From contig JANCYW010000016.1 of the NCBI GenBank assembly GCA_026184775.1, positions 124,001-188,000 on the forward strand: a DNA stretch of 64,000 nt, given 5' to 3'. Positions 8,721 to 17,925 of the stretch are shown in pieces. The notes under the pieces are model-generated. The model was not told the DNA's origin, did no database searches, and worked only from the letters and a program-made list of their open reading frames with translations. The position numbers were made by a program, and so were the translations under genes. This stretch comes from Cyanidium caldarium. Lineage: Eukaryota > Rhodophyta > Bangiophyceae > Cyanidiales > Cyanidiaceae. How positions within the stretch are numbered: position 1 is the stretch's first letter; every line of letters begins with the position of its first letter.

Positions 8721-10244
8721 ATGACCGTGCAGACGTTCGAGGCGACGCCGGAAGCCCGGCCGGTGCCGTTCGCCGAGCGATGGCGGCTGGGGTGGCGCTC
8801 GGCGCGTTTCTGGGCGCGTGTGAGCCGCATCTACACGTCGTACAAGTGGATGCAGGCGCGGTCCCGCGCTATGGACGCGTTGGGCGTGGAGCGCGAGGCC
8901 GCCTGGCAGCGCCAGCACGAGACGGCCGCCAAGGCCATGTACGACTTGTGCACCGATATGCGCGGGTTTCTGATCAAGGCGGGGCAGTTTCTGGCGACGC
9001 GGGCGGATTTCCTGCCGGAGCCGTTTATCCGCCGGCTGTCCAAGCTGCACGCCGAGGTGGAGCCGATCTCGTCGGAGGAGGCGCAGCAGGTGATCATGCG
9101 GGAGCTGGGCATTGCGCGCATGTCGGATTATTTCCAGGAGTTTGAGGACCAGCCGCTAGGTGCCGCGTCGATCGCACAAGTGCATCGGGCGCGGCTGCGG
9201 CGCGGTGCGCTGGACCGGGCGCGGGCACGCGGCATGCGGGGCGTCGCCGCGAGGGATCGCCGCGCCGGCAACGGCAACAGCGGTGAGTGGGTGGCCATCA
9301 AGGTGCAATACCCCGGTGCGGAACATCTGATGATGAGCGACCTGGCGTCGCTGCTGATTCTGGCGCGCTTTCTACAGAACCGCGAGCTGCCCTTCGACCT
9401 GGAGTCGCCGGTGCTGGAGCTGCAGGCGCAGATCCAGCAGGAGTTTGACTTTGTGCGCGAGGCCAACAACACCGAGCGGGTGCGCGATATCGTGCAGCGT
9501 TCGCGCATGCTGCGCTCGCGGGTGCGCATTCCGCAGGTGTATCTGGCGCGGCGTGGGGTGATGGTGATGCAGTATCTGCAGGGCATGCCCATATTGCGGC
9601 TGGCGGAGGAGTACCCGCCGCCGCTGCAGATAACGGCGCGGCAGCAGCGCGCGTTCGAAGAGAGCCTCTACGAATCGATGTCGATGGTGTACGGAAAGAT
9701 GCTGCTGGGGCACGGTTTCTTCCAGGCCGACCCGCACCCGGGCAACATCCTGTTGTTGGAGAGCAATTTGTCGCGGCGCAGACGGCTGACCAGCGCGCTG
9801 CAGGTGATGCTGGCGCGGCGGCCGTCGTTGCAGATCGGTCTGGTGGATTTCGGGCAGTGCAAGCACCTGCCGTCGTGGCGGCTGGCGCAGGTACGGCGCC
9901 TCATGAAGGCGATGCACCAAAAGCGTGGTATCTGCGAGGCGTTCTTCGCGCTAGGCATTGCGCTGGAACACGAACCCTCGTATTACGACCGCAACGACAT
10001 CGAGGTGCTGGCGTATTCGATGTTCGATACGCGCCCACTGCCCGGCGGCCGCAAAATCACCCCCTTCGGCGAGGAGAGCCCGCTGCGCGACACGCCGGTG
10101 CGCTATCTGCCGGGCGATCTGTTCTTCGTGTTGCGCACCATTCAGATTCTGCGCGGCCTGCAGAGCCGCATGAGCAGCCCGAAAGTGCGCAAGATATCGT
10201 TGGCGAGCGAGTGGTGCGGTCGGCACGATTTTTGCGGCAAATAG
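8721..10244 (+). CDS. ABC1/UbiB-family atypical kinase (507 aa)
   Basis: Family hallmarks run in order: the KxGQ motif at residues 86-89 (IKAGQFLATRADFLP), the Ala-rich nucleotide loop LGAASIAQVH near 147-155, the catalytic lysine in VAIKVQYPG (Lys194), ADPHPGNIL in the catalytic loop and DFG in LVDFGQCK. ABC1K/ADCK proteins support quinone or isoprenoid lipid biology in mitochondria and plastids. The ATG at 8721 is the first in frame. A basic insertion of about 25 residues (near 160-188) separates the Ala-rich loop from the lysine strand. No strong transit peptide is seen, so its organelle is unclear. Confidence 0.88.
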   Translation: MTVQTFEATPEARPVPFAERWRLGWRSARFWARVSRIYTSYKWMQARSRAMDALGVEREAAWQRQHETAAKAMYDLCTDMRGFLIKAGQFLATRADFLPEPFIRRLSKLHAEVEPISSEEAQQVIMRELGIARMSDYFQEFEDQPLGAASIAQVHRARLRRGALDRARARGMRGVAARDRRAGNGNSGEWVAIKVQYPGAEHLMMSDLASLLILARFLQNRELPFDLESPVLELQAQIQQEFDFVREANNTERVRDIVQRSRMLRSRVRIPQVYLARRGVMVMQYLQGMPILRLAEEYPPPLQITARQQRAFEESLYESMSMVYGKMLLGHGFFQADPHPGNILLLESNLSRRRRLTSALQVMLARRPSLQIGLVDFGQCKHLPSWRLAQVRRLMKAMHQKRGICEAFFALGIALEHEPSYYDRNDIEVLAYSMFDTRPLPGGRKITPFGEESPLRDTPVRYLPGDLFFVLRTIQILRGLQSRMSSPKVRKISLASEWCGRHDFCGK

Positions 10245-10677
10245 CGTGCGCAAGCGTCGGGACGCGGCGATAGGGCGCATGTGCGGTGCTCGCACATCTA
10301 GGTTCGACGCAAAAGGTTCCGCACAGGCATCTCATGCCTGTTCGATTATTGTGGGCGTGATTGTCTCCGTCTTTCTTACAAGGTCACTCGGCGCACCCCA
10401 CTCGCCTCCACCGCGTTCCGGATTCCCGCGTTCCCCGGTGCCGATGGCGTCCGGGGCGATCGCAGCGAGTCGTTACGGAATTTTGAATGAAACGCGAACG
10501 GTGCCCCTGACGCCCTGTCGCTGACGCCTGCCTTTCACACGGACGCCGCGGCGTTACGACTGCGGTGGTGGTGGCGTTGGTGGTGGTGTTCGGTTCGGGG
10601 CGTGCAGCGCAGGACACCCTGGAAGACGATCTCGGACGCTGGCTGTCGCCGCTCCTCATTGATCCTCGCGCCTCCTC
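10245..10677. other. Gap between ABC1 kinase and membrane-protein genes
   Basis: A 433-bp spacer between two plus-strand genes. A GGTGGT-rich patch lies around 10563-10590. Nothing else is recognised. Confidence 0.4.
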
Positions 10678-11676
10678 ATGTTCTTCTCCAGTTGTATGGC
10701 GGTGTTTCGACCGTCGCGCTTCCTGACGGGCATTCTGGGGTTGGGCGCGACGCTGACGACGGTGCTGGCGCACTACGACTGGTTCGCGGTGCCGTTAGAG
10801 GCGGTCATCGTGGCGGCGCTGCTGAGTTTTGCTGTGGTGACTTTTCGGGCGTTCTGGGATCACCTGCACGAGGACGTGGATGGCGATGCGGATGCCGCCG
10901 GCGGCGTGGTGGAGTTTATGTCCTTCTCGCACTTGGCGGTGTCCATCACGCTGACGGCGGTGAGTGTGTGCTTGCTGACCACGCGCGGCGGTGCCGACTT
11001 CCACTGGGCACAGGCCAGCACCCTGGTGTGTCTGCTGTCGATGCTGTACATGGCGTGCGCCTGCGGTCATGTGTACGACGCCATCGTGCACCACAACTAC
11101 CGGCGCGACAACGCCGGGGTGGAGCTGGTGCTGGTGTACGACACCTGGTTCCCGATGGCGATGAACGTGGGGCTGGTGGCGCGGCTGGCTGGTGTAGAGT
11201 GCCGGTGGATCCAGACGCTGGTGTGGGAACCGCTGTCGGCGATCGACGTGCTGACCGAATGGCCGCCGTCATTGTCGTCGTCGTCGCTGCACCACCTCCA
11301 GCCCCGTGACCTGCTGGAGAAGCTGCGCGCCTGGGAGCAACACAGCGTCGAGGCGTTGCTCCAACTCGTTGGGCGCGCCATGCGCACCGGCGACGTGCAC
11401 ATCCTGCTGCACTTGGCGGCCATCCTCGGCGGCGCGCTTATCACCCTCGTATACGGTGCGCGCATCCTGCCGGTGCTCATCCGCCGCCAATGGAAGAGAC
11501 TGCGCGCCCACCGCACCGCCAACGGCCACAAAGCCGCGAGCGGGGCGGTGCCGGCCAACCGAACGCCGGCCACCGCCAGCAGCACCGCCAAAAAGAGCAA
11601 ACCGCGCGTACCCACGCCCATGACGCTGCGCCGCAAAAACCTCCGCTCGCAAGGTGCCAAAAAGGACCCGTCGTAA
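10678..11676 (+). CDS. Multi-pass membrane protein of unknown function (332 aa)
   Basis: I do not recognise the family. Hydrophobic segments are visible at about residues 14-30, 37-55, 84-104, 115-133 and 245-268, so four to five membrane spans. The C-terminal 60 residues are strongly basic (RRQWKRLRAHR, then a Lys/Arg/Pro-rich tail ending KKDPS) and probably cytosolic. His and Tyr residues in GHVYDAIVHHNYRRDN sit between spans. The gene converges on the WD40 gene with about 53 bp between stops. A second ATG at 10696 could be the start. Confidence 0.6.
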   Translation: MFFSSCMAVFRPSRFLTGILGLGATLTTVLAHYDWFAVPLEAVIVAALLSFAVVTFRAFWDHLHEDVDGDADAAGGVVEFMSFSHLAVSITLTAVSVCLLTTRGGADFHWAQASTLVCLLSMLYMACACGHVYDAIVHHNYRRDNAGVELVLVYDTWFPMAMNVGLVARLAGVECRWIQTLVWEPLSAIDVLTEWPPSLSSSSLHHLQPRDLLEKLRAWEQHSVEALLQLVGRAMRTGDVHILLHLAAILGGALITLVYGARILPVLIRRQWKRLRAHRTANGHKAASGAVPANRTPATASSTAKKSKPRVPTPMTLRRKNLRSQGAKKDPS

Positions 11677-11698
11677 ACGCCGCATCCGATATCGTCCG

Positions 11699-11714
11699 CG
11701 CGCGCGCGCGCGCT
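11699..11714. repeat. Alternating CG tract between convergent genes
   Basis: An uninterrupted run of CG dinucleotides sits in the 53-bp space between two converging stop codons. Alternating CG tracts can adopt left-handed DNA; any function is speculative. Confidence 0.5.
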
Positions 11715-11729
11715 CGAGTACTGCCCCCC

Positions 11730-14078
11730 TCACTCCGTGTCGGCGGAGACCAGAGGCCGGCTCGGGTCGTACCACCACAGCCGCGCATCGCCGTCGTTCC
11801 CGCCGCTGGCCACCAGGCCCTGCTGCCGGCACCACACCGCCGAGAACACCGCACCGCGCTCACACGCCCGCAACCGCTGCACCAACCGCGACGACTCCAC
11901 GTCCCATATGTACAGGTAACCGTCCTCGCTGCCGCCCAACACCAGCAACTCGTTCGGCCCAAACGCCGCGCGAATAAAGTTCTTGCTGGTGTTCTGGTGT
12001 CCCTTGAAGCGCCGCACCGCTCGCCCGCTCCGCACGTCCCACAGGCGGTTGGAGTTGTCCTTGCTGGAACTCAGCAGCAGCGTCCCGGTGGCGTTCACCT
12101 CCACGCTGGTGACCTCTCCAAAGTGAAAACTGAACGTCTTCACGCACACGCCGCTCACCACATCCCAGAACTTGATGGTGGCGTCCTTGCTGCCGCTCAC
12201 GATCAGGTTGCCGAAGGGGTTGAATACCGCGCGCGACACCGCCCCCTGGTGGCCGGTGAAGGTCTTCACCACTTGGCCGGTGCGCACGTCGTGCAGTCGC
12301 AGCGCCTTGTCGTAGCCGCCGCTCACCAGATGCGTCTCGCCCGGATGCACCCGCACCGTGTACACGTCGCCGCTGCCCACGATGCTCGGCAGGGATGTCG
12401 ACGGCGGCGGCATCGCGGCAGTCGGTGCGGCGGCGTCGGCGCCCCCCGGCGTCATCGGCGAACGGGAGGTGCTCAGCGTGGCCGACGCCCAGCTGCTGCT
12501 CTCCCAATCGACGTTCGCCGTGGTCGCTGCTGCGCCCGCCTGATGGCGCAACACCCCCAGCAGCTGTGGCGCACTGGCGGACGCCTCCGGATTCCACAAC
12601 CGCACCGTGCCATCGGCCGATCCCGACGCCAGCAGCCGCCCCGACGGCGACGACGACACGTCCCAGACGCGCGAGGTGTGCCCGCGCAACATGTACAGCA
12701 GCGTGCCCGAGTCGGTGTCCCACACGCCCACCCGGTTGTCGCTCGAGCCGGTGGCCAGCAGCATGCCCTCGGTGCCCACAAACTCCACACACTTCACATT
12801 GCCCTCGTGCGCCCTCAGCCGCGGCTGGCGCTCGGCGTTGGGCATCACGAAACAGTGATAGTCCTCCAGCAGCGTGCGAATGCGCGGCGGCACTTGCGGG
12901 TGGTACCGCGAATACTCCACCTGGTACGCGAACGCCTGCTGCAGCAGCCGTTCCAGTCGGCGCGGCGGGACGGGAGGCGGCGCCGCGCTGGCAGCACCCA
13001 CCGCGTCAGCATGCAGCAGCGGCTGCTCCAACTCCAGCAGACGCGCAAACTGCTCCACCAACGCCTCGCGGCCGGCCTGCGCCCCGTTCCACTCGAACGC
13101 GCCCCAAGGCGCCGCCGCGTGCACCTCCTGCACCGACTTGCAGGTGAGGAGGTAGCAGAGTTCGCGAAACTCGCCCGACCCGCGCGGCGCATACCCCTCC
13201 AGCGGTTTCAGTCGCTTGGTGAGCAGCGCATACGCCTTGTCGTGTTCGTGTCGATCCACCAGCTCCAAAAACTGCTGACGATACACCGCGTACAGGAACA
13301 ACTTCCAGTTCTTGAGCGTGCCCTTCTGGCACAGCCGTTCCACCTCCGCCCAGTCGCCGCCGAGCACCGCGCCGCGCATGCGCTTTACCTGCGAGCGTTG
13401 CGCAGCCGCCTGCCGCTCGTGCACCTGCGCCTCGTCCTGCAGCACCATCGAGGTGGCGCTGTAGCCGTGGTCGTCCAGATACTGCGCGATCATACGCATG
13501 ATATCACGTTGCACCTGCGGGTCGTCCGGGTCAAACACCAGCCCGTGCCAGATACCACCCGGAGGCGCGGCGGTGTCGGCCGCCGGCACCGTGGTGCCCG
13601 GCACCGGTGCGGTGCGGACGCGATCGCCGGGCATCGACGCGTCCCGGTCACTGCCGCCGTCGGTTGCACTGGCCGCGGCTGCCGCTCCCCCGACGCCGTT
13701 CACGTCCGCGGCCACACTGCGGCGCGCCAGCAACGCCCCGACGTCGCGAGCCGCACCCACACTCGTCGGCGGCAGCAGCGCGCTCACACTCGACGCCCGC
13801 GAGCTGCTCGGCAGCGCCCCGGCCAAGTCCACAAAGTTCCCACCCAGCCTCTCCAGCGTCAGCGCCAGCCCGCGGGTGTACCGCCGCGGCCGGTCGATCA
13901 ACACCGCCTGCGCCGCCAAATCCAACACTGCCGGCCGCTCTTCCGCCGACTCCACCCCAGCAGCGCCGTCGGCACGCTCCTCCCGCGCCCACTCGTTCAC
14001 GTCCCCGGCGGTGCGCGACCCGTCCGAGCCCACCGTGCTCGCCAGCGAAGACGCGTGCGCGCCCGTTGCACCATTCAT
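11730..14078 (-). CDS. LisH-CTLH-WD40 repeat protein (782 aa)
   Basis: The domain order is clear. An acidic/Ala-rich N-terminal region is followed by a LisH at about residues 192-222 (IMRMIAQYLDDHGYSATSMV). A CTLH-type helical segment spans about 232-294 (NWKLFLYAVYRQQFLELVD, LTKRLKPLE). From about 440 a WD40 propeller shows repeated GH...WD units such as VGVWDTDSG, VRLWNPEA, LRLHDVRTG, IKFWDVVSG and LYIWDVESS. A low-complexity insertion rich in Ala, Pro and Ser splits the propeller. LisH/CTLH/WD40 proteins act in corepressor, chromatin or ubiquitin-ligase (GID/CTLH) assemblies; which one applies here cannot be told. The start is the ATG at 14078. Confidence 0.85.
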   Translation of the reverse strand: MNGATGAHASSLASTVGSDGSRTAGDVNEWAREERADGAAGVESAEERPAVLDLAAQAVLIDRPRRYTRGLALTLERLGGNFVDLAGALPSSSRASSVSALLPPTSVGAARDVGALLARRSVAADVNGVGGAAAAASATDGGSDRDASMPGDRVRTAPVPGTTVPAADTAAPPGGIWHGLVFDPDDPQVQRDIMRMIAQYLDDHGYSATSMVLQDEAQVHERQAAAQRSQVKRMRGAVLGGDWAEVERLCQKGTLKNWKLFLYAVYRQQFLELVDRHEHDKAYALLTKRLKPLEGYAPRGSGEFRELCYLLTCKSVQEVHAAAPWGAFEWNGAQAGREALVEQFARLLELEQPLLHADAVGAASAAPPPVPPRRLERLLQQAFAYQVEYSRYHPQVPPRIRTLLEDYHCFVMPNAERQPRLRAHEGNVKCVEFVGTEGMLLATGSSDNRVGVWDTDSGTLLYMLRGHTSRVWDVSSSPSGRLLASGSADGTVRLWNPEASASAPQLLGVLRHQAGAAATTANVDWESSSWASATLSTSRSPMTPGGADAAAPTAAMPPPSTSLPSIVGSGDVYTVRVHPGETHLVSGGYDKALRLHDVRTGQVVKTFTGHQGAVSRAVFNPFGNLIVSGSKDATIKFWDVVSGVCVKTFSFHFGEVTSVEVNATGTLLLSSSKDNSNRLWDVRSGRAVRRFKGHQNTSKNFIRAAFGPNELLVLGGSEDGYLYIWDVESSRLVQRLRACERGAVFSAVWCRQQGLVASGGNDGDARLWWYDPSRPLVSADTE

Positions 14079-14189
14079 GGAGAGAACGGGAGGATACAAT
14101 GACCGCACTCCCTACCGTCACCGTCGTGCACCTAACCAACCTCCATAACCTTGACGTCCACCACACCCTCCTTACCCGAGTTGGCGAAC

Positions 14190-16031
14190 ATGAAATGGCG
14201 ACCGGCGTGCGCACCGAAAAGCCGCCTGGGCGCCGCAAGTCGTCCGTGCGCGATTCGCCCGACGCGTCTCGTGTGTGCGTGTGCGCGTGTGTGTGTGTGC
14301 GCGCACCGGTCCGACAGAGGAGCGATGGGTTTCGTGTGGGTGCTCGGTGGGGTAGATCAGTGGAGGGCGAGGAATGGGTGTGCTGGAAACGGGAGTGGGA
14401 GGTGGGTGGGGCGTTGTTGGTTAGAGAGGGGTGGCAGTGGGTTCTGTGGGGCGGCCGGGCGCGCTCGCCGACGACCACCGCGCAAGGTGTCCGTTCGCGC
14501 ACGGACACTGTTGGCTACGGAGCGACCACAGCGGGTGGTCGTCGTAGGCGCGGGCATGGCGGGGATGTCCAGTGCCATCACGTTGCTGCGCGAATACGGC
14601 TGGGACCCGTCGCGAGTGCGCATTGTGGAGGCGTCCGATGCGCCGGGCGGTCGTATGCGCACCGATCGGCATGCGGGGGGATTTCTGCTGGACCGCGGGT
14701 TTCAGGTGGTGGTGGAGGCGTATCCCGATCAGCGGCAGCTGCTCGCTGGCGGTGTGGACGATATGGCATGGCAGCGGTTGCGGCTGCAGCCGTTCATGGC
14801 GGGCGCCACGGTGCGCATCGCCCCGTATCCACACGTCTACGTCGGTGATCCGCTGCGTTCGGTACCATCGGATGTGTTGGAGACGCTGCGAGCGCCGTTT
14901 GCCAGTGTCGGCGACAAGGCACGCGTGGGTGTGGCGCGGTTGCGTGCTGGCCTCCTCGAGCGCGGGCGCGCCGATGCCCTGTTACGCCCCTGGCCGCATT
15001 CGCGAGCACCATCTGCCGCCTCCTCGGCTATGGAACCCACCGCTGCCGAGTGGCTGCAGCCGTTCAGTCGCGAATTCACCGGCGCCTTCTTCGCGCCCTT
15101 TTATCGCGGCATCTTCCTGGATGAGCTGTCGCACATATCGGCGCGCATGTTCCGCTACATCTTTCATATGTTCGCGGTGGGGGCGGCGGCGCTGCCGGAC
15201 AATGGCGAGGGCATTGCGGCACTGCCGCAACAGCTGGCGCGAACGCTTCGCGACGAATTCGGCGTCAGCATCGAGTACGGCAAGCGGGTGTCGGCGCTGA
15301 ATTCGTTCGGTGCGCAGGAGGCGGTGATTTTGGCGGTGGATGCGGCTTCCGCGGCCGATCTGTTGGATGCGTATGCGGCGACCGGCGGCGGCCAGGCAGC
15401 CACCTCCCCATCCATACCGGCGGTGGTGCGCGAGTTGCGTGACGAGGCCGCCGATGGGAGGGGCGGCGAACGACAGCGTGTCTCCACGTGCGTCTACTTC
15501 GCCGGCGATGGCGATGTGCCGCCGGCGGAGGCGGTGGCCCGCCCGCGCGCCCTCATCATCAACGCCGACCAGAACGCCGACAACGACAGAGCCGATGCGA
15601 AAGTATCGCGGTACCGCCTGAACCACATCTGCTTTCCGTCGGCGGTGGCGCGGTCGTACGCTCCGGCCGGTCAGTACCTGGTGTCCTGCACGGTGGTGGA
15701 GACGGCCACGCCAGCGCCGCTGGATCCGCTCGACGGCGACTTGCGGCCGGGCGGTCCGCTGGAGCAGGCAGTGCGCCTGCAGTTGCGTCGGTGGCTGAAC
15801 GATACGCGCCTGGTGGACTCATGGCGCTTCCTGCGGGCGTATCGGGTGCGGGGCGCGCAGCCGCGCCAGCGCCTCGATAACCAGCCGTTCGTGCGGCCGG
15901 CGGAGTCGGCGGCGCTCGTGCCCGGCAAGCTGTACGTGTGTGGCGATTGGTGTGACACGCCCACGGTCAACGGCGCCGTGGCGTCGGGCAGACGCGCGGC
16001 CGCGGCGCTGGCCGCCGACACCTCGGCATAA
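14190..16031 (+). CDS. FAD-dependent amine oxidase / phytoene desaturase-like oxidoreductase (613 aa)
   Basis: The dinucleotide-binding fold is explicit (VVVVGAGMAGMSSAITLL) and is followed by the second FAD contact VEASDAPGGRMRTD. Mid-protein FYRGIFLDELSHISARMF and PDNGEGIAALPQQLA resemble a cyanobacterial/plastid subgroup of amine oxidase-like flavoproteins. The C-terminal FAD motif is LYVCGDWCDTPTVNGAVASG. The substrate is not predictable; carotenoid or porphyrin chemistry is only a guess from the superfamily. The flavin domain begins about 105 residues in. The N-terminal part is Arg/Cys-rich, overlaps a GT repeat and may be a transit peptide. An ATG at 14325 is an alternative start. Confidence 0.78.
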   Translation: MKWRPACAPKSRLGAASRPCAIRPTRLVCACARVCVCAHRSDRGAMGFVWVLGGVDQWRARNGCAGNGSGRWVGRCWLERGGSGFCGAAGRARRRPPRKVSVRARTLLATERPQRVVVVGAGMAGMSSAITLLREYGWDPSRVRIVEASDAPGGRMRTDRHAGGFLLDRGFQVVVEAYPDQRQLLAGGVDDMAWQRLRLQPFMAGATVRIAPYPHVYVGDPLRSVPSDVLETLRAPFASVGDKARVGVARLRAGLLERGRADALLRPWPHSRAPSAASSAMEPTAAEWLQPFSREFTGAFFAPFYRGIFLDELSHISARMFRYIFHMFAVGAAALPDNGEGIAALPQQLARTLRDEFGVSIEYGKRVSALNSFGAQEAVILAVDAASAADLLDAYAATGGGQAATSPSIPAVVRELRDEAADGRGGERQRVSTCVYFAGDGDVPPAEAVARPRALIINADQNADNDRADAKVSRYRLNHICFPSAVARSYAPAGQYLVSCTVVETATPAPLDPLDGDLRPGGPLEQAVRLQLRRWLNDTRLVDSWRFLRAYRVRGAQPRQRLDNQPFVRPAESAALVPGKLYVCGDWCDTPTVNGAVASGRRAAAALAADTSA

Positions 16032-16082
16032 ACCATTTAGGGAAGCGATGGGCAACGCGTGGGATATGCATTGTCGCCCCGA

Positions 16083-17600
16083 TTATCCGGACACACCCTC
16101 CGCCTGCCCGGATGCGTCTTCGCCGCGCATTCTCTTCATCAACAGTTCGCGATACAGGTCGCGCTGTCGCACGACGGTCTCCATCATCTCCTCGAACTGT
16201 TGGCGCTGGTCGCGGATGCGCGCAATCTCCTGCTCCACGTGCTGCAGCTGTTGCGCCGACAGGGCGGCTTGTTCGGGCGGCGGCAACGCGCCTGCCTTCT
16301 CAAAAGTGGCCACCACTTGCGACAGGTACTCGATGCGCTCGTCGGCCTTGGCCTTTTGTAATGTCGCGCGCTCCAACGACCGTTGCAGATCGTGGTGGTG
16401 GTGCTCGGCCGCCACCATCTGTCGCCGCAGCTGTTCGCATTCCAGCTCGCGCTCGCGCAGTGCCACGCTCAGACGGTCAAACTGCGAGATGGCAAACTGG
16501 AAACGTCGTCGCTGGTGCTCCAGCAGCGGTGCCTGTGCCTCCCATTCCGCCAGGATGCGTTGTAGAAAGTCGGCGTGGTGCGCGGCGCGTTCGGCGCGGC
16601 GTTCGGCCGCCTCGGGCGGCAGCGGGCTGGGTGCAGCGGCCACCGACTTGCCGTCGGCCGAGGCGAGCGGCGTCTCGCCCGGGGTACGGATGAGGCGGCG
16701 GCGCACGGTGGCGTGAGCGGGCGAGGCGTGGCCGCGCAGTGGCTCCACCTCCACCGCCACCCGTTGCGCCGGCGAGGCGAACATCGAGCGACGGCGACGC
16801 TTGGCGCCGACCTCTGCATCCGCCACGGGTAACGCTGACGGTGCGCGGGCGTTCGAGGCGGCATCGGTCTCCAGCTGCGCGCAGCGTTTGCGCAGGGCAT
16901 CGCGCTCCTGCTCGGCATGCTCCAGTGCCTGGCGACCCTGCTCGCATTGTTGTTGCAGGTCACGCAGCGCAGTGGTTTGGCGCTCCGCGCGCTGCGCTTC
17001 GTCGGCGAACTGCTGCTCCAGCTGGCGTCTGTCTTCACGCAGTTGACGCAGCTGCGAGCGCTCCTCGACGCTGCGCTGCACCAAGTTCTCGTTTTCCTTC
17101 TCCAGCGCCTCTACTTGTCCACGCAATTCGGACTCGGTGCGCGCATTGGACTCGCGCGCCCGCGACAACTGCCGCACGCTGTCGGCCACTTGTTGCTGCA
17201 GCCGCTCTACTTGCTCCTGCAGCGCAGTGACGGCCGCCCTGCTGTCGGCCAGCTCGCGTTCGAGCGCCGACCGGGCAGCGCGCTGCTCCATCCACTGAGC
17301 CTCCCATTCGTTCGATCGGTGGTCGGCGTGAGCGCTGGTCTCTTGCTGGGGAGTGTTTTGGGCAGCGCGCGCGGCCGCTTGTCGGGCATCCACCAGGCGG
17401 CGCTCGAGTAGGCACAGCTGTCGCTCGGCGAACAGCAGCCGTTGCTCCGCGGCTTGTTCTACCGAGAGGAGACGCGCTCGAAGTGCTCGCTCCAAAGCGT
17501 TGCGCTGGAGCACCACCCAGCCATCGTCCCTGAGCTGTTGCAGGGTGGCGTCCAGGGCCGCCAACGCCGAGGTGGGTACCGGCTGCGCCGGTGCGGACAT
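16083..17600 (-). CDS. Long coiled-coil protein, possibly TPR/Mlp-like nucleoporin (505 aa)
   Basis: Most of the protein is heptad-rich helix dense in Gln, Glu, Arg and Ala (about residues 20-255 and 340-480). A Pro/Ser/Arg linker containing KRRRRSMF, a possible nuclear localisation signal, separates the two coils. Near the C-terminus the phrase ETVVRQRDLYRELLMKR resembles a conserved motif of nuclear-basket proteins TPR/Mlp1/NUA. Those are several times longer, so this would be a short or split relative. Coiled coils attract false matches, so the assignment is tentative. The start is the ATG at 17600. Confidence 0.5.
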   Translation of the reverse strand: MSAPAQPVPTSALAALDATLQQLRDDGWVVLQRNALERALRARLLSVEQAAEQRLLFAERQLCLLERRLVDARQAAARAAQNTPQQETSAHADHRSNEWEAQWMEQRAARSALERELADSRAAVTALQEQVERLQQQVADSVRQLSRARESNARTESELRGQVEALEKENENLVQRSVEERSQLRQLREDRRQLEQQFADEAQRAERQTTALRDLQQQCEQGRQALEHAEQERDALRKRCAQLETDAASNARAPSALPVADAEVGAKRRRRSMFASPAQRVAVEVEPLRGHASPAHATVRRRLIRTPGETPLASADGKSVAAAPSPLPPEAAERRAERAAHHADFLQRILAEWEAQAPLLEHQRRRFQFAISQFDRLSVALRERELECEQLRRQMVAAEHHHHDLQRSLERATLQKAKADERIEYLSQVVATFEKAGALPPPEQAALSAQQLQHVEQEIARIRDQRQQFEEMMETVVRQRDLYRELLMKRMRGEDASGQAEGVSG

Positions 17601-17925
17601 GGCGCGCACGTTGGAACAGAATCAACAAAGGAGGTTCTCCGAGAAGTTTGACGAGGCACAACGACAGCGCGTGCCCTGCTTCCGAGCCCCAAGCGTGTGC
17701 CCACGGATACTTTCGGATGACGAGCGATCACGACAGAGCGTCGGGGGCGAACGTGGCTCTCGCCGGGCTGCCCAGCGGAACTCCCTGAGTCATACAAGCA
17801 GCCCTCACCTTCCCTAATTCTCCATAAGGAAATGCCTCGTTCGCTCGGTCCGTCGCGCGCCCGCGTTCCGACGGCTCGGCAGCGTTGGCCGCCTCGTCGT
17901 GTGAGAACCGGCTTCCTCGGTTGAA
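17601..17925. other. Divergent gap between coiled-coil and ferredoxin-zinc genes
   Basis: A 325-bp spacer between two divergent starts, expected to hold both promoters. I see no distinct repeat or RNA in it. Confidence 0.4.

Noticed and set aside
11490-14102. An 870-codon plus-strand open frame
   Set aside because: It is antisense to the LisH-WD40 gene and overlaps the membrane-protein gene; no motif.
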